DNA of 64,000 nucleotides from Nipponacmea schrenckii (Eukaryota; Mollusca; Gastropoda; Lottiidae), in assembly GCA_030562195.1 (NCBI GenBank), contig CM060202.1, positions 10,292,001-10,356,000 on the forward strand, in the 5' to 3' direction. A program made the position numbers and the translations under genes. The number at the start of each line of letters is the position of its first letter. Position 1 is the stretch's first letter. Below are positions 22,904 through 37,010 of this stretch, piece by piece. The notes under the pieces are model-generated. The model was not told where the DNA came from and searched no databases. It saw nothing but the letters and a program-made list of their open reading frames with translations.

Positions 22904-25900
22904 TTCTTTTCTTTTTTATATTCAATATCACAAATGAAAACAGTGCACACATATGAACACATTATATTACGAAAAACTTAGATTTACCATAAAAAATAAC
23001 AATAATCCTGAAATACTTTCGTTTTCAGTAAATCTGATGGTAAATAAACCACCCTAATCAAAGTTTTGTTCATAAATTAAAACTAGAATCCAGACATGAC
23101 AAAGAAAAAAGGTAAAATAAACAGTTCACTACAACTTTCGAGTGTCATAAATTCACAGTGATTTTTCTAATTTGATCTGAATTTATCATTTTAAATTGAC
23201 ACACGATAGGAGATGTTTCTGTGTTCATGCATTTTTTATACCTCCTAATATCCCACTGACACTTAAAAATCATTTTTCTTCACAGGATTGATACAACCAT
23301 AGTCCCTGATGACAGTCATTAGTGACTTGAAATGGTTTTCAAATGAGATTTACTGATTCCTGATGTGGCCTCTTACAAAACACTATGTTTTATTGTCCCT
23401 AATCTAATATAAATGTGTTTCTCTGTTCAAAAACCTACGGCAACTTGAAAAAGGATTTCCGTCAGAAAGACATTTATATGCATTGGCATCGTGCTGGTAA
23501 ATAAAAACTAACAAGCCTGGGGATGACAGCTTTGTATTGTAGAAAAGCAAATGGTGACAATATAAAATGGCACAATTCACATCTTATCTTAATTGAAGAT
23601 ACACACTACACACACTTCTAGACTTCATTTTTACTATATTGAATGTAACATTTCGGCAGATTGAGTATAAGTATGCAATGAAAGCATCAAAAAAGCAAAT
23701 GGATATAGTGGCTACTTTTTGCTGGAATTAATCCATAGAAAATTCTTCCAATACCACAACCATTGCTTATACAGTGAAAAGGTTTTAAAATTCAACTATG
23801 AACAGAATTTCTGACATCAGTATCTCAAACCCTTTTCACATCACAAAAAGTATTAATTTTCAGAAGAGATGACTTTTGTGTAATTCAAACAGGCAATTGG
23901 TTTGAAAAGCGTTCAAATTCTCCCCACCTTGAACTTTTCTCGGATAGAACACTATGAATTGGTGAAATGTAGACACTAACTTTGAATGGTTTACTGCACA
24001 TGCCCAATAAGCATCATTTACATTTCAGGGAAGTTGATCATTGTTCGGTGACATTGATGAGTTCCATAAATAAGCTTGCAGAAAACAGATTTGATTAACA
24101 CTTCATCCTGATGTATTAATGGGCATATTTTGGTCTTGTTCAGGACACTTTATAGCAGTCTGGTTTAAAAGGGGCTTTACCAGGTATACACTTTATACAC
24201 TTTCTCCTGCCTCATGGTAACTTAATCTTTCTGCTCAAATATTAAATATCAACTAGCCATTGTCATTTCAAGTTTTTTTATAAGCCCTGATAAAGATATA
24301 CCATATATATAACACATATTGTAAGATATACTAGTTGTTATCAGAATGCTTCTAGGGGAAAATAGATACTTGTAACCATGATATAGCCCAGTGTCATATA
24401 ATAATAGAGATGTGTGTCACATCATCTTAACACAATATACCAATTATAGAGTTTAATACAACACCAATTAAATAGGTAAACATTTCTTAATGTTAAATTA
24501 CTATATACAAATTGATTTTCTCTATATCATTTCAACAGTGTGCTGTGATATTTCACCCTTCAGTGCTCATTACTCAACCAACGATAGCCACAGTTTGTTA
24601 CTTTTCAATCGATGTTCAACACCTTTCTATGTCATGGCGTTCAGTTTTAAAGGATTTGATTAAAAAACAGAATAACATGTATCAATATAATGACTCTCAG
24701 AAAAAGATCTTAAGTTGAGTCAAGTGGTATCAGGTTCCTAAAACCAAAAGTAGAACCTTTTTATATGATATACATGTATCATATTCTAAGATTAATAATG
24801 ACTTTTATTCATAGTTTTTCCCCTTTTGGTGCTGATGCACCTTAAACATTTCATTTTACTTCAAAGTTGTTTCATATTTTTGCCAGATGAGACAATTCGG
24901 TATGTTATAAATACTAATTTCTTAACAAATGTGTTGGCATGTCAGATGTGACAATCAAACACAGCAAAGAGCAACATACCCTGAGCTGGTCAAGTATCTA
25001 AAATAATGTAGTTAAATACCTAATGGTGCAAGAAATGATAAGCTTGTTTCTATTTAAATATTATGATTGTTGACACACATGGGTTAAGCCTCATTACTTT
25101 TCTTCAATACAAAATATAATGACCTTTTCTACCTCCAATGTTAGATATTGACAAACAAATCCTATCTTTAATGACTGGGGGTTGACACATCAAATTAAAA
25201 TCTAGATCTAAACTGACACAATAATAACATTCATTGAGTTAACATATCTTTAATTAACTGGCTCATGGCTCCAAGGTGTACCTGTACATGTTAGCCAGGT
25301 GAAATTTACAAGCTGCATTCAAAGATGAACATTTGAATATTTTAACTTATTAATTAGAAAGTTTAAGCTATTTCTCATTAATATTCAATCACTTTATATC
25401 AATATTATTATTTATATTAAAATAACTTTTGTCCAAAACTGCCATAGTTTTTGGTTAAAATTTCTAAGACAGGCTTTCCTTTCAGAAAAATGAAATTGCA
25501 GGACATTGTTTCATGGTTTTCCTGGTAAGAATAATGGAATTCTTCTGGTGATTCTATTTGAACTGGAAGAAAAAGACAAATAATGAATAAGAAGAGCTGT
25601 AAGGCACATCTTGATTATCCAGTTGAGTTAGTTTGTGTATTTATTTAGTAGTTGAGATGTGACAAGTAGCCTATAAAACCGCATTTTAATTTGAACAATC
25701 GATAAATTTCCGATTTCAGTCTCCATTTTTCAACAAATACAAGTAAGAGTCAGTCAGTGAATGTTGTCTGATCAGAAAGTCATCTTCAAGAGAAATGGCA
25801 TAATGTGACAAGAGACTGTTTTTGTTTTAAGTTTTGTGCCATGCAAGTGGATATAGTCATCTAAAAATGAGCCTAGTAATATATGCATTAGTCTTAAATA

Positions 25901-26087
25901 TTGGTAGGTCAACTGCCTGCTCATTGACAGTTAGAGAAAAGTGTCAATGTTTCCAGGATGGCATTCACAATCATACAAGCCAATTTCCTCTTCATTATCC
26001 AATTATATGTTACAGCATTTGGGCTAAGCTTTAATTATCCAAAATATTAATACATTTTATCTGATTGGTTTGTTCTCTTTAGACATC
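22904..26087. other. AT-rich non-coding stretch, nothing recognised
   Basis: About 3.2 kb without a recognised gene, array or paired terminal repeat. Two small ORFs (24512-24718 and 25834-26034, plus) show no motifs or coding bias that I could support. Confidence 0.45.
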
Positions 26088-26097
26088 TCAAAATGGA

Positions 26098-26468
26098 GGT
26101 GTGGGAGCTGTGGTAGCTCATTGAGGTAGATGCTTGCTCACTAACCTGAGGGTCCAGGGTTCCATCCTGGCAAAGGTCTACATGAACTTTCAGATTTTTT
26201 CAACCCAGTTTATTCTTGTCAGTCATGTAGGTCTGAGGGACTGACATGAAAAAAGCATCTAGTCATTCTTATGGGACAATAAAACTGAGACCCCTTATGC
26301 TACAGACTGTAGCCTACACGATAAAGAGTCCCTCCAGTTGGAAATTGCAAAAAGAGTATGCTAATGCCGCTTTTAAGGCAAAATTTACCTCACTGCACAC
26401 TGAATGGCATTGCCATCTTCAGGTGTAGAAGAGTAGGACATAAAACTGAATTCATTTCTTTTTAATTT
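26098..26468 (+). mobile_element. tRNA-derived SINE family A, full-length copy
   Basis: The head GAGCTGTGGTAGCTCATTGA gives the A box. The B box is GGTCCAGGGTTCCATCCTGG. The body includes TGTAGCCTACACGATAAAGA and CCAGTTGGAAATTGCAAAAA, and the tail ends GTAGAAGAGTAGGACATAAA followed by an ATTCATTT-rich terminus. A 10-bp target duplication, TCAAAATGGA, flanks it at 26088-26097 and 26469-26478. This is the best full-length reference for the family here. It shares body and tail with the inverted copies at 17.0 and 43.3 kb. An ORF at 26246-26428 is part of the element. Confidence 0.88.
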
Positions 26469-26987
26469 TCAAAATGGATGTACACCCTTTGTTTACATAC
26501 TAATCATAATGTACCTTCAATGTTCTTCTAAGTTAAAGTCAAACAAACACAATATCAATTTCTTACAATGAAATAAGGCTTTTAAGACTGAAGTAAAAAC
26601 AGAAGGGAACATTCCAGATTGATCTAGAACCTGTTTAAGAATGTACAGAGCATGTAGAAATATGTTTTGTCCATTGTAAGAAAGAGAGATTTGCCTCTCT
26701 TAATGTTTAAACCACCACCAGATTTGTTGTTCATCCCATGTTAACATCTTGTTCTATGGTTCAAGGCCAGGCTGTATACTTCTTACAAATGTTTTCCTCT
26801 GCTTTTAAGTTTGAGGATGAAATGATAAAGCTAAAATACTATGAAAACAATTTTACTTGTATTCAAACAGAACCTGAAATATGTTGTTTCTCAGAGTATT
26901 GAAAAATTGACAATCTCCATTAATGAATAAAGGACTGCTTACTCTTTGATGACAAAACATAACAGCAAATAACTACGCAATAAAAAT

Positions 26988-27347
26988 TAGTGCTGGGTAT
27001 TGTCAATCATGCTACGATACGTCTACGTGATATGGGGTAATAGGAAAAAAGGAACTCTTTTTCTCCAAGGTTTCAATATTTTATAATTTTAACACAAATA
27101 ATTAAGTCTGTCTGTCTACTAAATAAAATGTCCAATATATTATTTGAAAACATGGATTTCAGAGAATCAGCGAAAGGAATTGATGATGGGATAACCTTGC
27201 ATTCACAAACTAGTAAATAAAATACCCACTTTTAACAGGAATGCCATGTATTGTCAAGTATCAATACACGATCCCATGATACCATACGCAGATCGTGGCA
27301 TGTTGTATCGCGATACATCGATTCAACGATATATCGTACCAGAACTA
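26988..27347. mobile_element. hAT-like MITE with perfect 8-bp target duplication
   Basis: The element starts TAGTGCTGGGTATTGTC and ends ACGATATATCGTACCAGAACTA, giving an imperfect terminal inverted repeat (TAGTGCTGGTA-like). The 8 bp immediately outside both ends are identical, ATAAAAAT (26980-26987 and 27348-27355). An 8-bp duplication and a TAGTGCTGG-like terminus are typical of hAT elements. The 3' part is rich in ATCGATA or TATCGCGATA words, a subterminal feature often seen in such MITEs. At 360 bp it encodes no transposase. Confidence 0.8.
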
Positions 27348-27355
27348 ATAAAAAT

Positions 27356-29022
27356 ATCAGATCTGAACTGATTGACAAATGTATACCTAACAGACTTGAA
27401 TAGCACACTTATAAAAAGACTCTCCATGTAGATTTATTTGTTTATCATAAGGTTTGAAAGGTCTTTAACATTTAATCCCATTTATTAAATTAATTTTATA
27501 AGCTGAGGGAATTTTTTTTTAATTGTTAATGCTGATTGTGTCTGACCTGAAAAATAAATTTAAAAAACTTTATAATCTTTTACACAAATTAAAAAATGTA
27601 TTCATAAAAGACAAATGTTAAGGGAAATATTTTTGTAATGCAAAAATTATCAGATAACAAAGTACATAACAAAAGAACAAATCAAATTTATAAATATGGT
27701 ATTCAAACCAACGCCACTATGAACAATATGAAACATATTAACAGCATGTTAGCTTGTTAAGAAAAGGCTTAATCTGTGTGGCTAATGATATATAATTTCT
27801 ATTAATATTGTGAAGGAAAGTTTGTTTTTTTTGTCAACAGAGGGAGAATTTTTGAAAAAACATTAAGTTTTATCCCTGCTTTAAGACTGAAAATAGAAGT
27901 TACAAATTTATTTTGCACAAATCAAAGATTCACACATTTTAAAGAAGAATAAATATTTTTAATACTGAAAATTTTCACTTAATCTACACTAACCCTAGTA
28001 TCACTTTAGTTTTTAATGTCACACAGCAGAATAATTTCATTTTTAATATCAAAGATTAAAAGTTTCACAAACAAAGAGAAAAGTGTTTTAATTTCCCACG
28101 TTTTGAGATTTATGGTAGAAACAAATTATCTCAGCTCTCATAAATTTAACTCTATCTTTTGTTAGGGAGTCGTTTCATGAAAGCTTGCCTGATATGTTAG
28201 AAATACAAATCTTATTAGCAGCAATCAGACTTACTAATGAGCAAGTTATCATTTGTTAAAACACACTTACTTGACAATTAGTAACAGATGATAGGACTAT
28301 TTCACTGTCACAGAAACACATCTCCTATATTCTGATATTCTGGTTCACAGATATTTATTAGTCTGTATTTTATGAAAACCTTTGTTCAAGTTGACAATAC
28401 CTATATTAATAAATGGTTATAGAAATGTTGATTTATAAACCCATCACAATACGTAGAATTAATAAGAATTAAGAGTGCAATGTTCTAAGAATATCTTTTC
28501 TTTAGCATCAGAAGAACATCACATCATTAGATCATCAGCTATGAGGACTATTTCAAGGTATACCAGTTAAAGAACCCAGCTGTACAATACATACAGATGT
28601 TCTTGAAGGGTTCTTGAAATGTAACTCTTCATGAAAGAGGTAATAAAATCTCCTGATGATGATCAAATTCTTTTGGAAAAGGTGTAGGTCGGTCAATGTG
28701 CACGCCCAGTAATCCATTCTGGGCTTATTTTGCGACTACTAAAATTTATTGAGTCCCTTCTCAGAAACTAACAGATATATTTTGTAGTATATAAAGGGTA
28801 TTATATTGTTTGGTGTTCAATTCATTTAAAGGTTTTCAATTCAACCAATTTTGCCTCATCTCAGTGCTTAATCTTTAAAGAGCAGAATAGTCTAATACCT
28901 AATCAGAAATTTAAAAAAAGGTTGGACATTTCACCTCATGTATAGCAAAGAAAGCTGAAAATTAATTAATTCTAAAATTAATATTTAGGAGGGGGCGTAA
29001 ATTAATAGACAGAAAACAAGGT
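27356..29022. other. AT-rich non-coding stretch, nothing recognised
   Basis: No array, SINE or gene was recognised in about 1.7 kb. Confidence 0.45.
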
Positions 29023-29487
29023 TTAAAGGGGCACAATCTTGATTTTTAGTGGTCGTTTTGGGCCTTTGTTACATTTAAACAGTCCTCAGAAATACTCAAG
29101 CTCTAAGAAAATCGCAAAATACCTTGAAATATACCTCAAAAATTTCACTTTTTATTTTTTTTTCCGTGCTGTACGCGGCTGGTCTTCAGTCAGTCTGAAA
29201 ATTGTGTGTCCTGTTGACAAAATCTACAATTGTTATTACATGTACTTTCTTTTTGTTTTATCAGTGTGGGCCTGCGCAGTAGTCTATTTATAACTCTTTG
29301 ATTTTCCAATATGGCGAGACGTTCATAATATCTTAAGACACGGATAAATATGTATACCCATGGATTTGAAGGCTCAAATTTCAAAGGTAAGCTCTGTAGA
29401 CTATGTCTGATTAGCTAAACAAAAGATTTCATGTGTTTGAGGCTGTCGGATGATTGTCCGAAACAAATCAAGCCTGTGCCCCTTTAA
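29023..29487. mobile_element. TTAA-flanked MITE, family 1 copy 2
   Basis: The ends are TTAA then AGGGGCACAATCTTGATT, and AGCCTGTGCCCCT then TTAA. The sequence matches the 6.02 kb copy almost throughout, including CAGTCCTCAGAAATACTCAA and the terminal-proximal GGATGATTGTCCGAAACAAA. Differences include a small deletion after AATACCTTGAAATATACCTC and an extra segment with GTGTGGGCCTGCGCAGTAG. The left terminal repeat has drifted (CACAATCTT against CCCAGGCTT). ORFs 29039-29293 (plus) and 29190-29384 (minus) are element sequence. Confidence 0.85.
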
Positions 29488-29815
29488 GCCATATTATTCA
29501 GACATTAACTTCATCCAAACACACCATAAGCCAATAAATATTGATATTTTTACCATGGTGTTAATCCCAGACAGGATTCAGATAATCTGTGGATTAACCC
29601 TAATCTTCTAATGGATCTAAATTATTATTAATAAATCTTGCTATGTTAATATGGATATAGTAAATCAAGTATATGATGTGATATAATGGGTAAGCCTAAC
29701 TTATGACACAGGGCAAACTGATTTAATAATGACATCAGAGAAGAATTTCCCAACTCTTTCCAGCCATTGTTATATACATGAAATACACTATTCCACTGTT
29801 TACTGCTTTGAATAT

Positions 29816-29842
29816 CATAAGGACGTAAAACTCCATTTCATT
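29816..29842 (+). mobile_element. Very short SINE A tail insertion
   Basis: A 27-bp insert reads CATAAGGACGTAAAACTCCA then TTTCATT, matching the last bases of family A. It is flanked by an imperfect 12-bp repeat, TGCTTTGAATAT (29804-29815) and TGCTTTGACTAT (29843-29854). By comparison with the two perfect cases at 0.5 and 2.05 kb, this is probably a third tail-only insertion. With so few bases the call is weaker. Confidence 0.5.
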
Positions 29843-29854
29843 TGCTTTGACTAT

Positions 29855-32800
29855 TGTGAAATTGAGACAATTAAAACCCTACATTTGCTCACAAAATAGG
29901 GCATTGCCACATCATTGAAATTAAAACTCATCCATCATCTGAAGTTGATGTACAAAATCAGCTCAGCTCTCTATAATTACATCAGGTGTTGCTTCTAAAC
30001 AATCTAATCCCACTCTGCTACTGGGAATGTAAACAATCTGTACAGAGAACTCACAGAGTAAAAATAGCTTATTATGCTCTTGTTGTATATTGCTATTACC
30101 CTTCAATTGTGTGCTTGGAACATCTAATAGCTGAAGTTGTAGAATCAGGAATATTCTATTCATGAAGGAAGTTAAACCTTCAGCACCATATTGTCTGGTA
30201 AACAATATTCAGCTTTATATTATTCAATTGTATGACTTATGCACAAAAAACCATGTCAACTATGAGATTTATGCTGTGCATGATCAAATCTTATATAAAC
30301 TAACAAATACTACAGATACTAAGATTTCCTGAACATGTCCTAGTTAACAAGAGCCTGAAGAAATACTGACATGACATGATATGACCTACATAATTAATCA
30401 TAATTAATTACACAGACATGACATTTATTGTACATTAATTAAAAAATTCTTAATTAGAAGTAGGCTAACAAAATGTGAAAGTTATGTAGGGCACTAGTAA
30501 TATCTAAGTTTCAGTAATAAGTATTGTATGCATATTGTTTGAAATATTCAAAAACTATTTTGAGTAGAATAACATGAAGATGAAGTACATACTGGACCAA
30601 AAGCGGAACAGTGAAGTGTTTTTAAGTTTCAAATATGATCCCCGGTATTTGTATGGACACTCATTTTCCAATTACCATAAAATACATGGTTTGCCAAACT
30701 TGGAATAAAACATTTATTTCACCCTTCAGTACTGGCTTTACATTATGCAAGACAGAGGTACTGACAAACAAAGAATCTAAAATGGGCTAGTTATGATCAA
30801 ATTTAAGTCAAGTCATAAATCTGTCAAGTAAAATTGCTGAAGATGTATCTGGAAATTGCTTTTGATACTCTGTAACGATTAAAAATATTACTTTTAGTCA
30901 TCCAGATATAAACCACAATGGCACATGATAATGACCAAATTTATTAAAAAAGATGAAGGTTCCATCGTTTTTGCTGTAATGCTTGCACTGTTTGTGTTCA
31001 TTCACAAACTTGTTCCGAAATGTTCTTAATCTTAATCCTCAAGATAGGCCAGAAGTAAAATGTCCCTCAGTATACCTGTCTATTGACATAGCAAAATATA
31101 TCCAGGCAATGAAATCTATAATGGAAAAAGAGTTGTAATTGAAAAATTATTTATTTAAGATTCCTATGATTTCCAAAGAGATTTTTTGCAGTACAGTTAT
31201 TGTTCTTTGATTGACTATAAGTAAACGGAAGTGTGCTTGAAATCTCTGGATATTTTCCCATTCAATTTGTATAAAATCTCTATAATTAATTACATTACAG
31301 AAAATGCATGTGAACTGAAACCCTTCCTTCAACACACAGCATGACTCACTTGCCTAAATCAAAGGCCCCCCCTAAAGGCCCATAAGGTATTTAAGAAGGT
31401 GATTTGTAGGATCGTTTAAGGAGGTATAAATTGATACAGGTAGTTGAATGCTGATAGAATCCATCAACAATATAGCACGTGTTAACTGTCTTAATAACAC
31501 TCTCAAGGATCTGTCTATTGATTAGATCTCCACCAATCAGATTGCAGTAGGGTGTGCTTAAAGTAATGACTGGGAGGAGTTAGTGACATGACAGACACTA
31601 CAGAAACATATTGTGGCACATGGCAGTGTGTAAAAGTATTTGTAGTAAAGTTTATAGGAATTCTTGTAGACTTGTCTGATAGTTTGGTGCCTGATTCTCA
31701 AGGGATTACTTTCATGTAGCCACTGCTTGCTTACAAGCTTTAACATAAATCATATTGCGCTTATTCTGCACAGTTGGTTTTGGTATCAATGCAACTTTTA
31801 TACCAAGAAATAGTGCTCTTGGACATTTCTACAAATTTGTATATTCCAATCAAATTTGTATTTCAAAATATAAAATCTTTTAGTGAAATTGAAGGATTTT
31901 CTCATCAAAATCAAAGAGTTGGACATATAAACCTAAGTTTACTCCAGTGAAAATATGACTAAATGTGAAGACTTGCCAGAGGACACATTGGTTTAAGTAG
32001 GTCTATTCTACTTGTATATGGATTATTGATAAACACATTATATAGTGTAGTTTATACTATTTGGTTACATTTAAATGGATTATTAACCCTACATTTAAGA
32101 TTTTACTTTCATTTTTTTCTGGATATCCTGGAAAGTTAATCCAGAATTTAAAATTGGAAGTATATCAACCTCCACAGATTGTTTCAGTGTGGACTTATCT
32201 CAACAGTTGAAAACAAGGTAAGTCTCAATTGATTAGGGAATGTATACTGATGACAAAATTTAAGATGCAAATTCAATTTGGAATTAAAGGCTTTTTGTCT
32301 TACATGCACTAACAGCAATAGGAAACGAAACTAAACTTTAAATGCTATGACTAGAGTCTTAATGACTCAGAGATTAATTTGAAGGTTTTCTTGAATAGCT
32401 CATGTCAACTATGAACTATTGAATTAAAGTCAATAACAAATACCTTCTCAGAAAAATTCAAAAACATTGCCAACAATATTAATTATCTGATAGGCAAATA
32501 TTTAGTTTCCATGTTTGTAGCAATATCAATAAAATCTAATATATATTTATCATTTTATGAAATATTAAAACTTCAGTAAATAAATAATTTAAGAAAATCT
32601 AAAGCATTATTGCTACTTCACATGAGAGGAAATCTGTTTAAAACTTCAAGAATGGAATTCAACCTTCAAATGGGCTAGGGCTTGCCAGTCTCTTAAACAT
32701 TCCCTTGAATATCAACTAAATATTTCTCTAGGCCTTTACAATAATGTTTCAGCAATACAATATTTTGAGCCTCATTAAACTTAAATCTAGAAGGCTGTTC

Positions 32801-35800
32801 AAACCCGGAATCAAATAAGAGAAAAATTTACATTCAAATTTTCAGTACCATTATATGATAATAATATACATTGCTCTAAAAAATAAAGTTGCCAAGTCAA
32901 TTATCAAGCTCTCTAGCATCTCCTGTTTCTTGGTTTCTTCTACTACACTTTCAAGGTGGAAGAAGATGTCCTCTCTAAACCCTCAAGATGTTAACATAAC
33001 AGTTCAGTTCCAGTCCAGTATTCACTCTATACTTTTACACTGGATTACAGTCTTTGATCATTGAAGTAAAATAATTTTAACTATCAATAATTCTAACTGA
33101 TGAAGAAAATTCAATAAGAGTAGTTGTAATTTGTTGTAGTATAAATAATGTTATTAAGGATTAAGTAGAAGTGTAATATATGATGTTATTTTATTGATAT
33201 GTACTGGAAGAAATCATTTAATATCATGCCTGATATACCACTTCTGATATATCACATCTGATATATCTATAATATGTTAGATTATGATGCTATATTTTGT
33301 AAAGTCCTTAATGCAAAGGTCTGTAATGAAAGTTTTTCAGGTCTGATATTCAAATAAAAGTTGTCTTTTTCATACAAGGAGATTTCTTACTCTTTTCACA
33401 GTTCAATTGTCAGGACTGGCTACTACAGTCAAATCAAGAGCTCTGGTTTTCACCTGTCCAGTGACCATTCAATTTTTAACTTCTGTAGACGATTTTCCAC
33501 AAATTTACAGCAATACTTGGTCAAATATCTGATGTTAAGCAATATTTTATGTTATTTAAAATACATAAATAACTCTAGGATTCTACACTCAATGTCATTT
33601 ACACGGTTCAAATTATATTAAAGTCAACATAACAATGCCATTTTTAAATAATTGAAAACTTTTATTTAAAATAAAGATATAAAGAGACGAATGTGCTGTA
33701 AAAGAAATAAAAACTGAAAGTTGTTAACAGTGTAACAAGTTGTAGACAAACTGATCAACTTATTGATGTGAGAACAGTTTAATATCAGGCTTGAATGGTT
33801 CCAGTAGACAGTTAATACAAGTTACAGCGTTAATATAGTTAGTTAGGATATAAACCATGCCAGTTCCATGAAAATTAGCAACCACTTTCAGACTTCATGG
33901 CTTTACTGTGAATTATCAGAGAATTCCGACAAATCTAGTTATCAAGAAATGATCTTAGTATATATACTGTTAACTAGTCACATTATACATATACTCTAGT
34001 TAATAAAGTTAGACAGTTCAGATTGGTTATAAAATGTTCTTAACAATACAATGGCAAGATTGCTGTTTCAAGTTCAATAGCATGACTGTGGTCAAAAACT
34101 TCTATAAACTTGGTGAATAACACATCAACTATTTGGACTATCAGAGAGTTAATCTGTATAGACCTGATCAGGACATCATTTAAGAAAAATATATAATATA
34201 TTATTGTGCTTTTAAGAATTCAGAAAAAAAAACAGCAAGGGAAATTCCTTCTACTCAATATATTACTCTTAACAGAGTTTTCTTGGTCAGATTCAATTTC
34301 CAAGTTAGAAAATGAATGGAAGAGACCCTTTAAGACACTTTATTGTTCTTAATAATAGAAATAATCAGAAACTTTCATAAACTACCAAGTATAATATGAA
34401 ACAAGATTAAAATCATTCAGGCATTCAATAGTTTTCCTTTTACAAGATATACACCACTTCACGTTACAGTCTCAATAGATCCTATCAAAAGATTATCGAA
34501 CCTGGCCTTTTCACTGGAAAATCAAAGCTATTTCTTTTCAATATACCATGCACATGGCATGCTGGCTTAATCTATAGAAAGTGAACTCTTTTCAATGTAC
34601 TTAATAATACTTGTGCCATTTGAAGTAGATCTGAACACTATCAATAAGTTTATTGAGACTAGCCGTTCAATGAGAAAAGAACACCTTAGTCTATCAATAA
34701 ACATCCAATAGTTAGTCTTAGTTATTGCCAGACATGCATTTTTTACACATTTAATGAAACCATTAAGGTTTCCATATTGATTCCGGAAAAAAAGAAGAAA
34801 ATGTCAGATCTAATTTACCATGAATCTTATTCATTGCATTTAACAATAGCAGAATCTCAGATTTTTCAGTTTTATTACCTTCTAACAAATCTTGGATTCT
34901 AAAAGTCTCTATTTTATATCAGAATTGATGCCAAAAACAGCACAGATCATTGTTTTAAAAAATCCAAAGTCTAAACAAAGCTTTTCTTTCCAAAGCTGGA
35001 ACAAAACTTTTTATTAATAGTCATCTATATGTTTTGCCTCATTGGATTTCACTTCATGGATAATCGAAATAAATAAGTTTAAGCAGATGATTTTTATCAC
35101 TGTAGTCAGTACCAGTATTTATATTAAAATGCTGAATAATATAACAATGCCAAGTTGCTTTTATTGCTGAAATAGCCATTTAAAAGATAATACATTCTTT
35201 AATAACATGTAAAACCAGGGGCCTTTTTCTCAAAAAATTTAAAAATTATATTAAGTAAAATTAATATCAAGTTTAGTGTTATCAGCCAATCAAAAAACTG
35301 TATTTCTTCAATCTAGGTTTATCAGAGCAGAGGAGATTAAGAGATGATCTGATGGTGATTTTGGTAGTTACATGTATTGTGAAGTTCCCTATGCTTTTGA
35401 CATCAGCATCGCTTATGCCATCATTCCCACTACATGTATAAAGTCTAAAATCTTTATGAAATTGCTACAGTGCAAATGTAAATTACAGCTGTCCCCTGCT
35501 TGTGAATTGACATTGCATTTAAAATATAGCAAACAATGATATCCCTGGATCAAAGAATACTCAAGAATCAAAAAAAGCAAAGATTAGTTACTTACTGAAA
35601 AGATATTCAACAATTTTAAGGATTAAGAACTTAAAAGGTGATTTCTATTTTTTAAAATGAGAAAAGGAAATACAGATGCCACACTTAGGCAGTATAATCT
35701 GGCCAATATTCAATATAATGTTAAACACAGTTTTATTAAATTCTTTAAATAATAAAGATCTTATTTTCTTAATATAACTAGTAATATAGCCACTCAAGCC

Positions 35801-36570
35801 ATTCTCACTTTCTTTCAAATAATCCCTTTTTCTTTTACAAATTATAATATTTCAAACTGTGTGTTACTTTTATTCTTTATCCCTTTATAATGGTATCGGA
35901 AGTTATAAAGGGCAGTGTAGGGCAATAACAATAATTGTTTCTATAGAAAGACTGGCTAAACATTTTTCTCTCTTTTATTGAAGTTCATAGCAAGTCTATA
36001 ATCTTCTTATGATTTGAATAGAAAATCAATTATAAGTCAATAAATAACTTTTATATCAACCCAAAATATTTTTATTGTCATATTTTTATTTTCTTCCAAT
36101 GAGTTTACACTCCAATAATGACGGATACCTTTTATTTTCAATTTCAATTTTTATTGTTTGAAGTAGGTGTCATAACACAGTGCACGGAAGTTGAACTTTA
36201 GATTCTTTACAAATTTCAATTCTTTTTAAAGTCACTTAAGTTCAATAGAACTTTCATTTTATTTATTTGACATTTTCAAGGATCAAACTAAATCAAAGGC
36301 CAAAAGTCAAAATTTACATTTTTAATCTCTAAATGACATATAAATAATTGAATTTATACCGTGAATCTGTAAGTAATACACTGGCCCGTGTTGGAGAAAG
36401 TAACAAGTAACAAAGGTCACCTCAAGGTTTTATTTCTCACATAGATTTTCAATCATATTTAAACATAATTATATTCCTGGTCTATTTAAAAAATAAATGT
36501 TAGCTTCTTCGAAATCAGAGGGACAAAAGACAAAAAAGGGCATTATTAAAAAATTTTTTTTATTTGTCTG
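29855..36570. other. Long AT-rich non-coding stretch, nothing recognised
   Basis: About 6.7 kb in which I recognise no gene, tandem array, SINE or paired terminal inverted repeat. Several 60-86 codon ORFs (for example 29963-30205 minus, 33361-33621 plus) have no domain, signal or neighbour context. A short patch at about 33228-33262 repeats CTGATATA-type words. This could be ordinary intron or intergenic DNA, or very old repeats beyond recognition by eye. Confidence 0.45.
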
Positions 36571-36627
36571 CTCCTGTGTTAGCTTTGACAAGGTCCAAGG
36601 AACCAGAAGTAATTTTGAACACCTGAA

Positions 36628-37010
36628 GTTAGGCAGCTTAACTATCAACCCTTCTTCCAGTCTGTTTTCTTCTGTCATCTGAATGTGATGGCCAAACTTA
36701 AGCTGCCTTAACTTGCACCTACTTTGGAGGTCTGGTAGCTTAAAACCTGGCTTGGAATGTTAAGCTGTCTTAGTTTGGCCATCTGAATGCAACCGACTAA
36801 TTTTACCCAAAACTGTTCATGTGTACGAATTCCTGTTGAACATCTCCCGCCATCTTCTGTTTATTTTCTATTTTTATGCGGGATAATATATCGTTCTCTG
36901 AACTTTCCGATAACTTCTAGTTTAACTTTTATGTCCGTCTGTAGAACCGAAAAACCGTAAACCAGACTCGAAGAACGGTTCATACATGTATTTAAGCTGC
37001 CTTAACTTTA
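36628..37010. repeat. Cluster of inverted TTAAGCTGCCTTAA motifs
   Basis: Four related motifs occur: GTTAGGCAGCTTAACT (36628-36643), ACTTAAGCTGCCTTAACT (36696-36713), GTTAAGCTGTCTTAG (36759-36773) and TTTAAGCTGCCTTAACTT (36991-37008). Two of them form a longer inverted repeat, GGCCAAACTTAAGCTGCC against its inverse AGCTGTCTTAGTTTGGCC, at 36690-36712 and 36759-36780. CATCTGAATG recurs beside both. The interval 36790-36970 is noticeably richer in CG dinucleotides than its surroundings. It is possibly the remnant of a mobile element; ends and family are not defined. Confidence 0.5.

Noticed and set aside
36840..36880. Promoter suggestion from CTCCCGCCATCTTCTG in the CG-richer patch
   Set aside because: No downstream exon, TATA or initiator arrangement could be supported, and the patch is better explained as part of a repeat.
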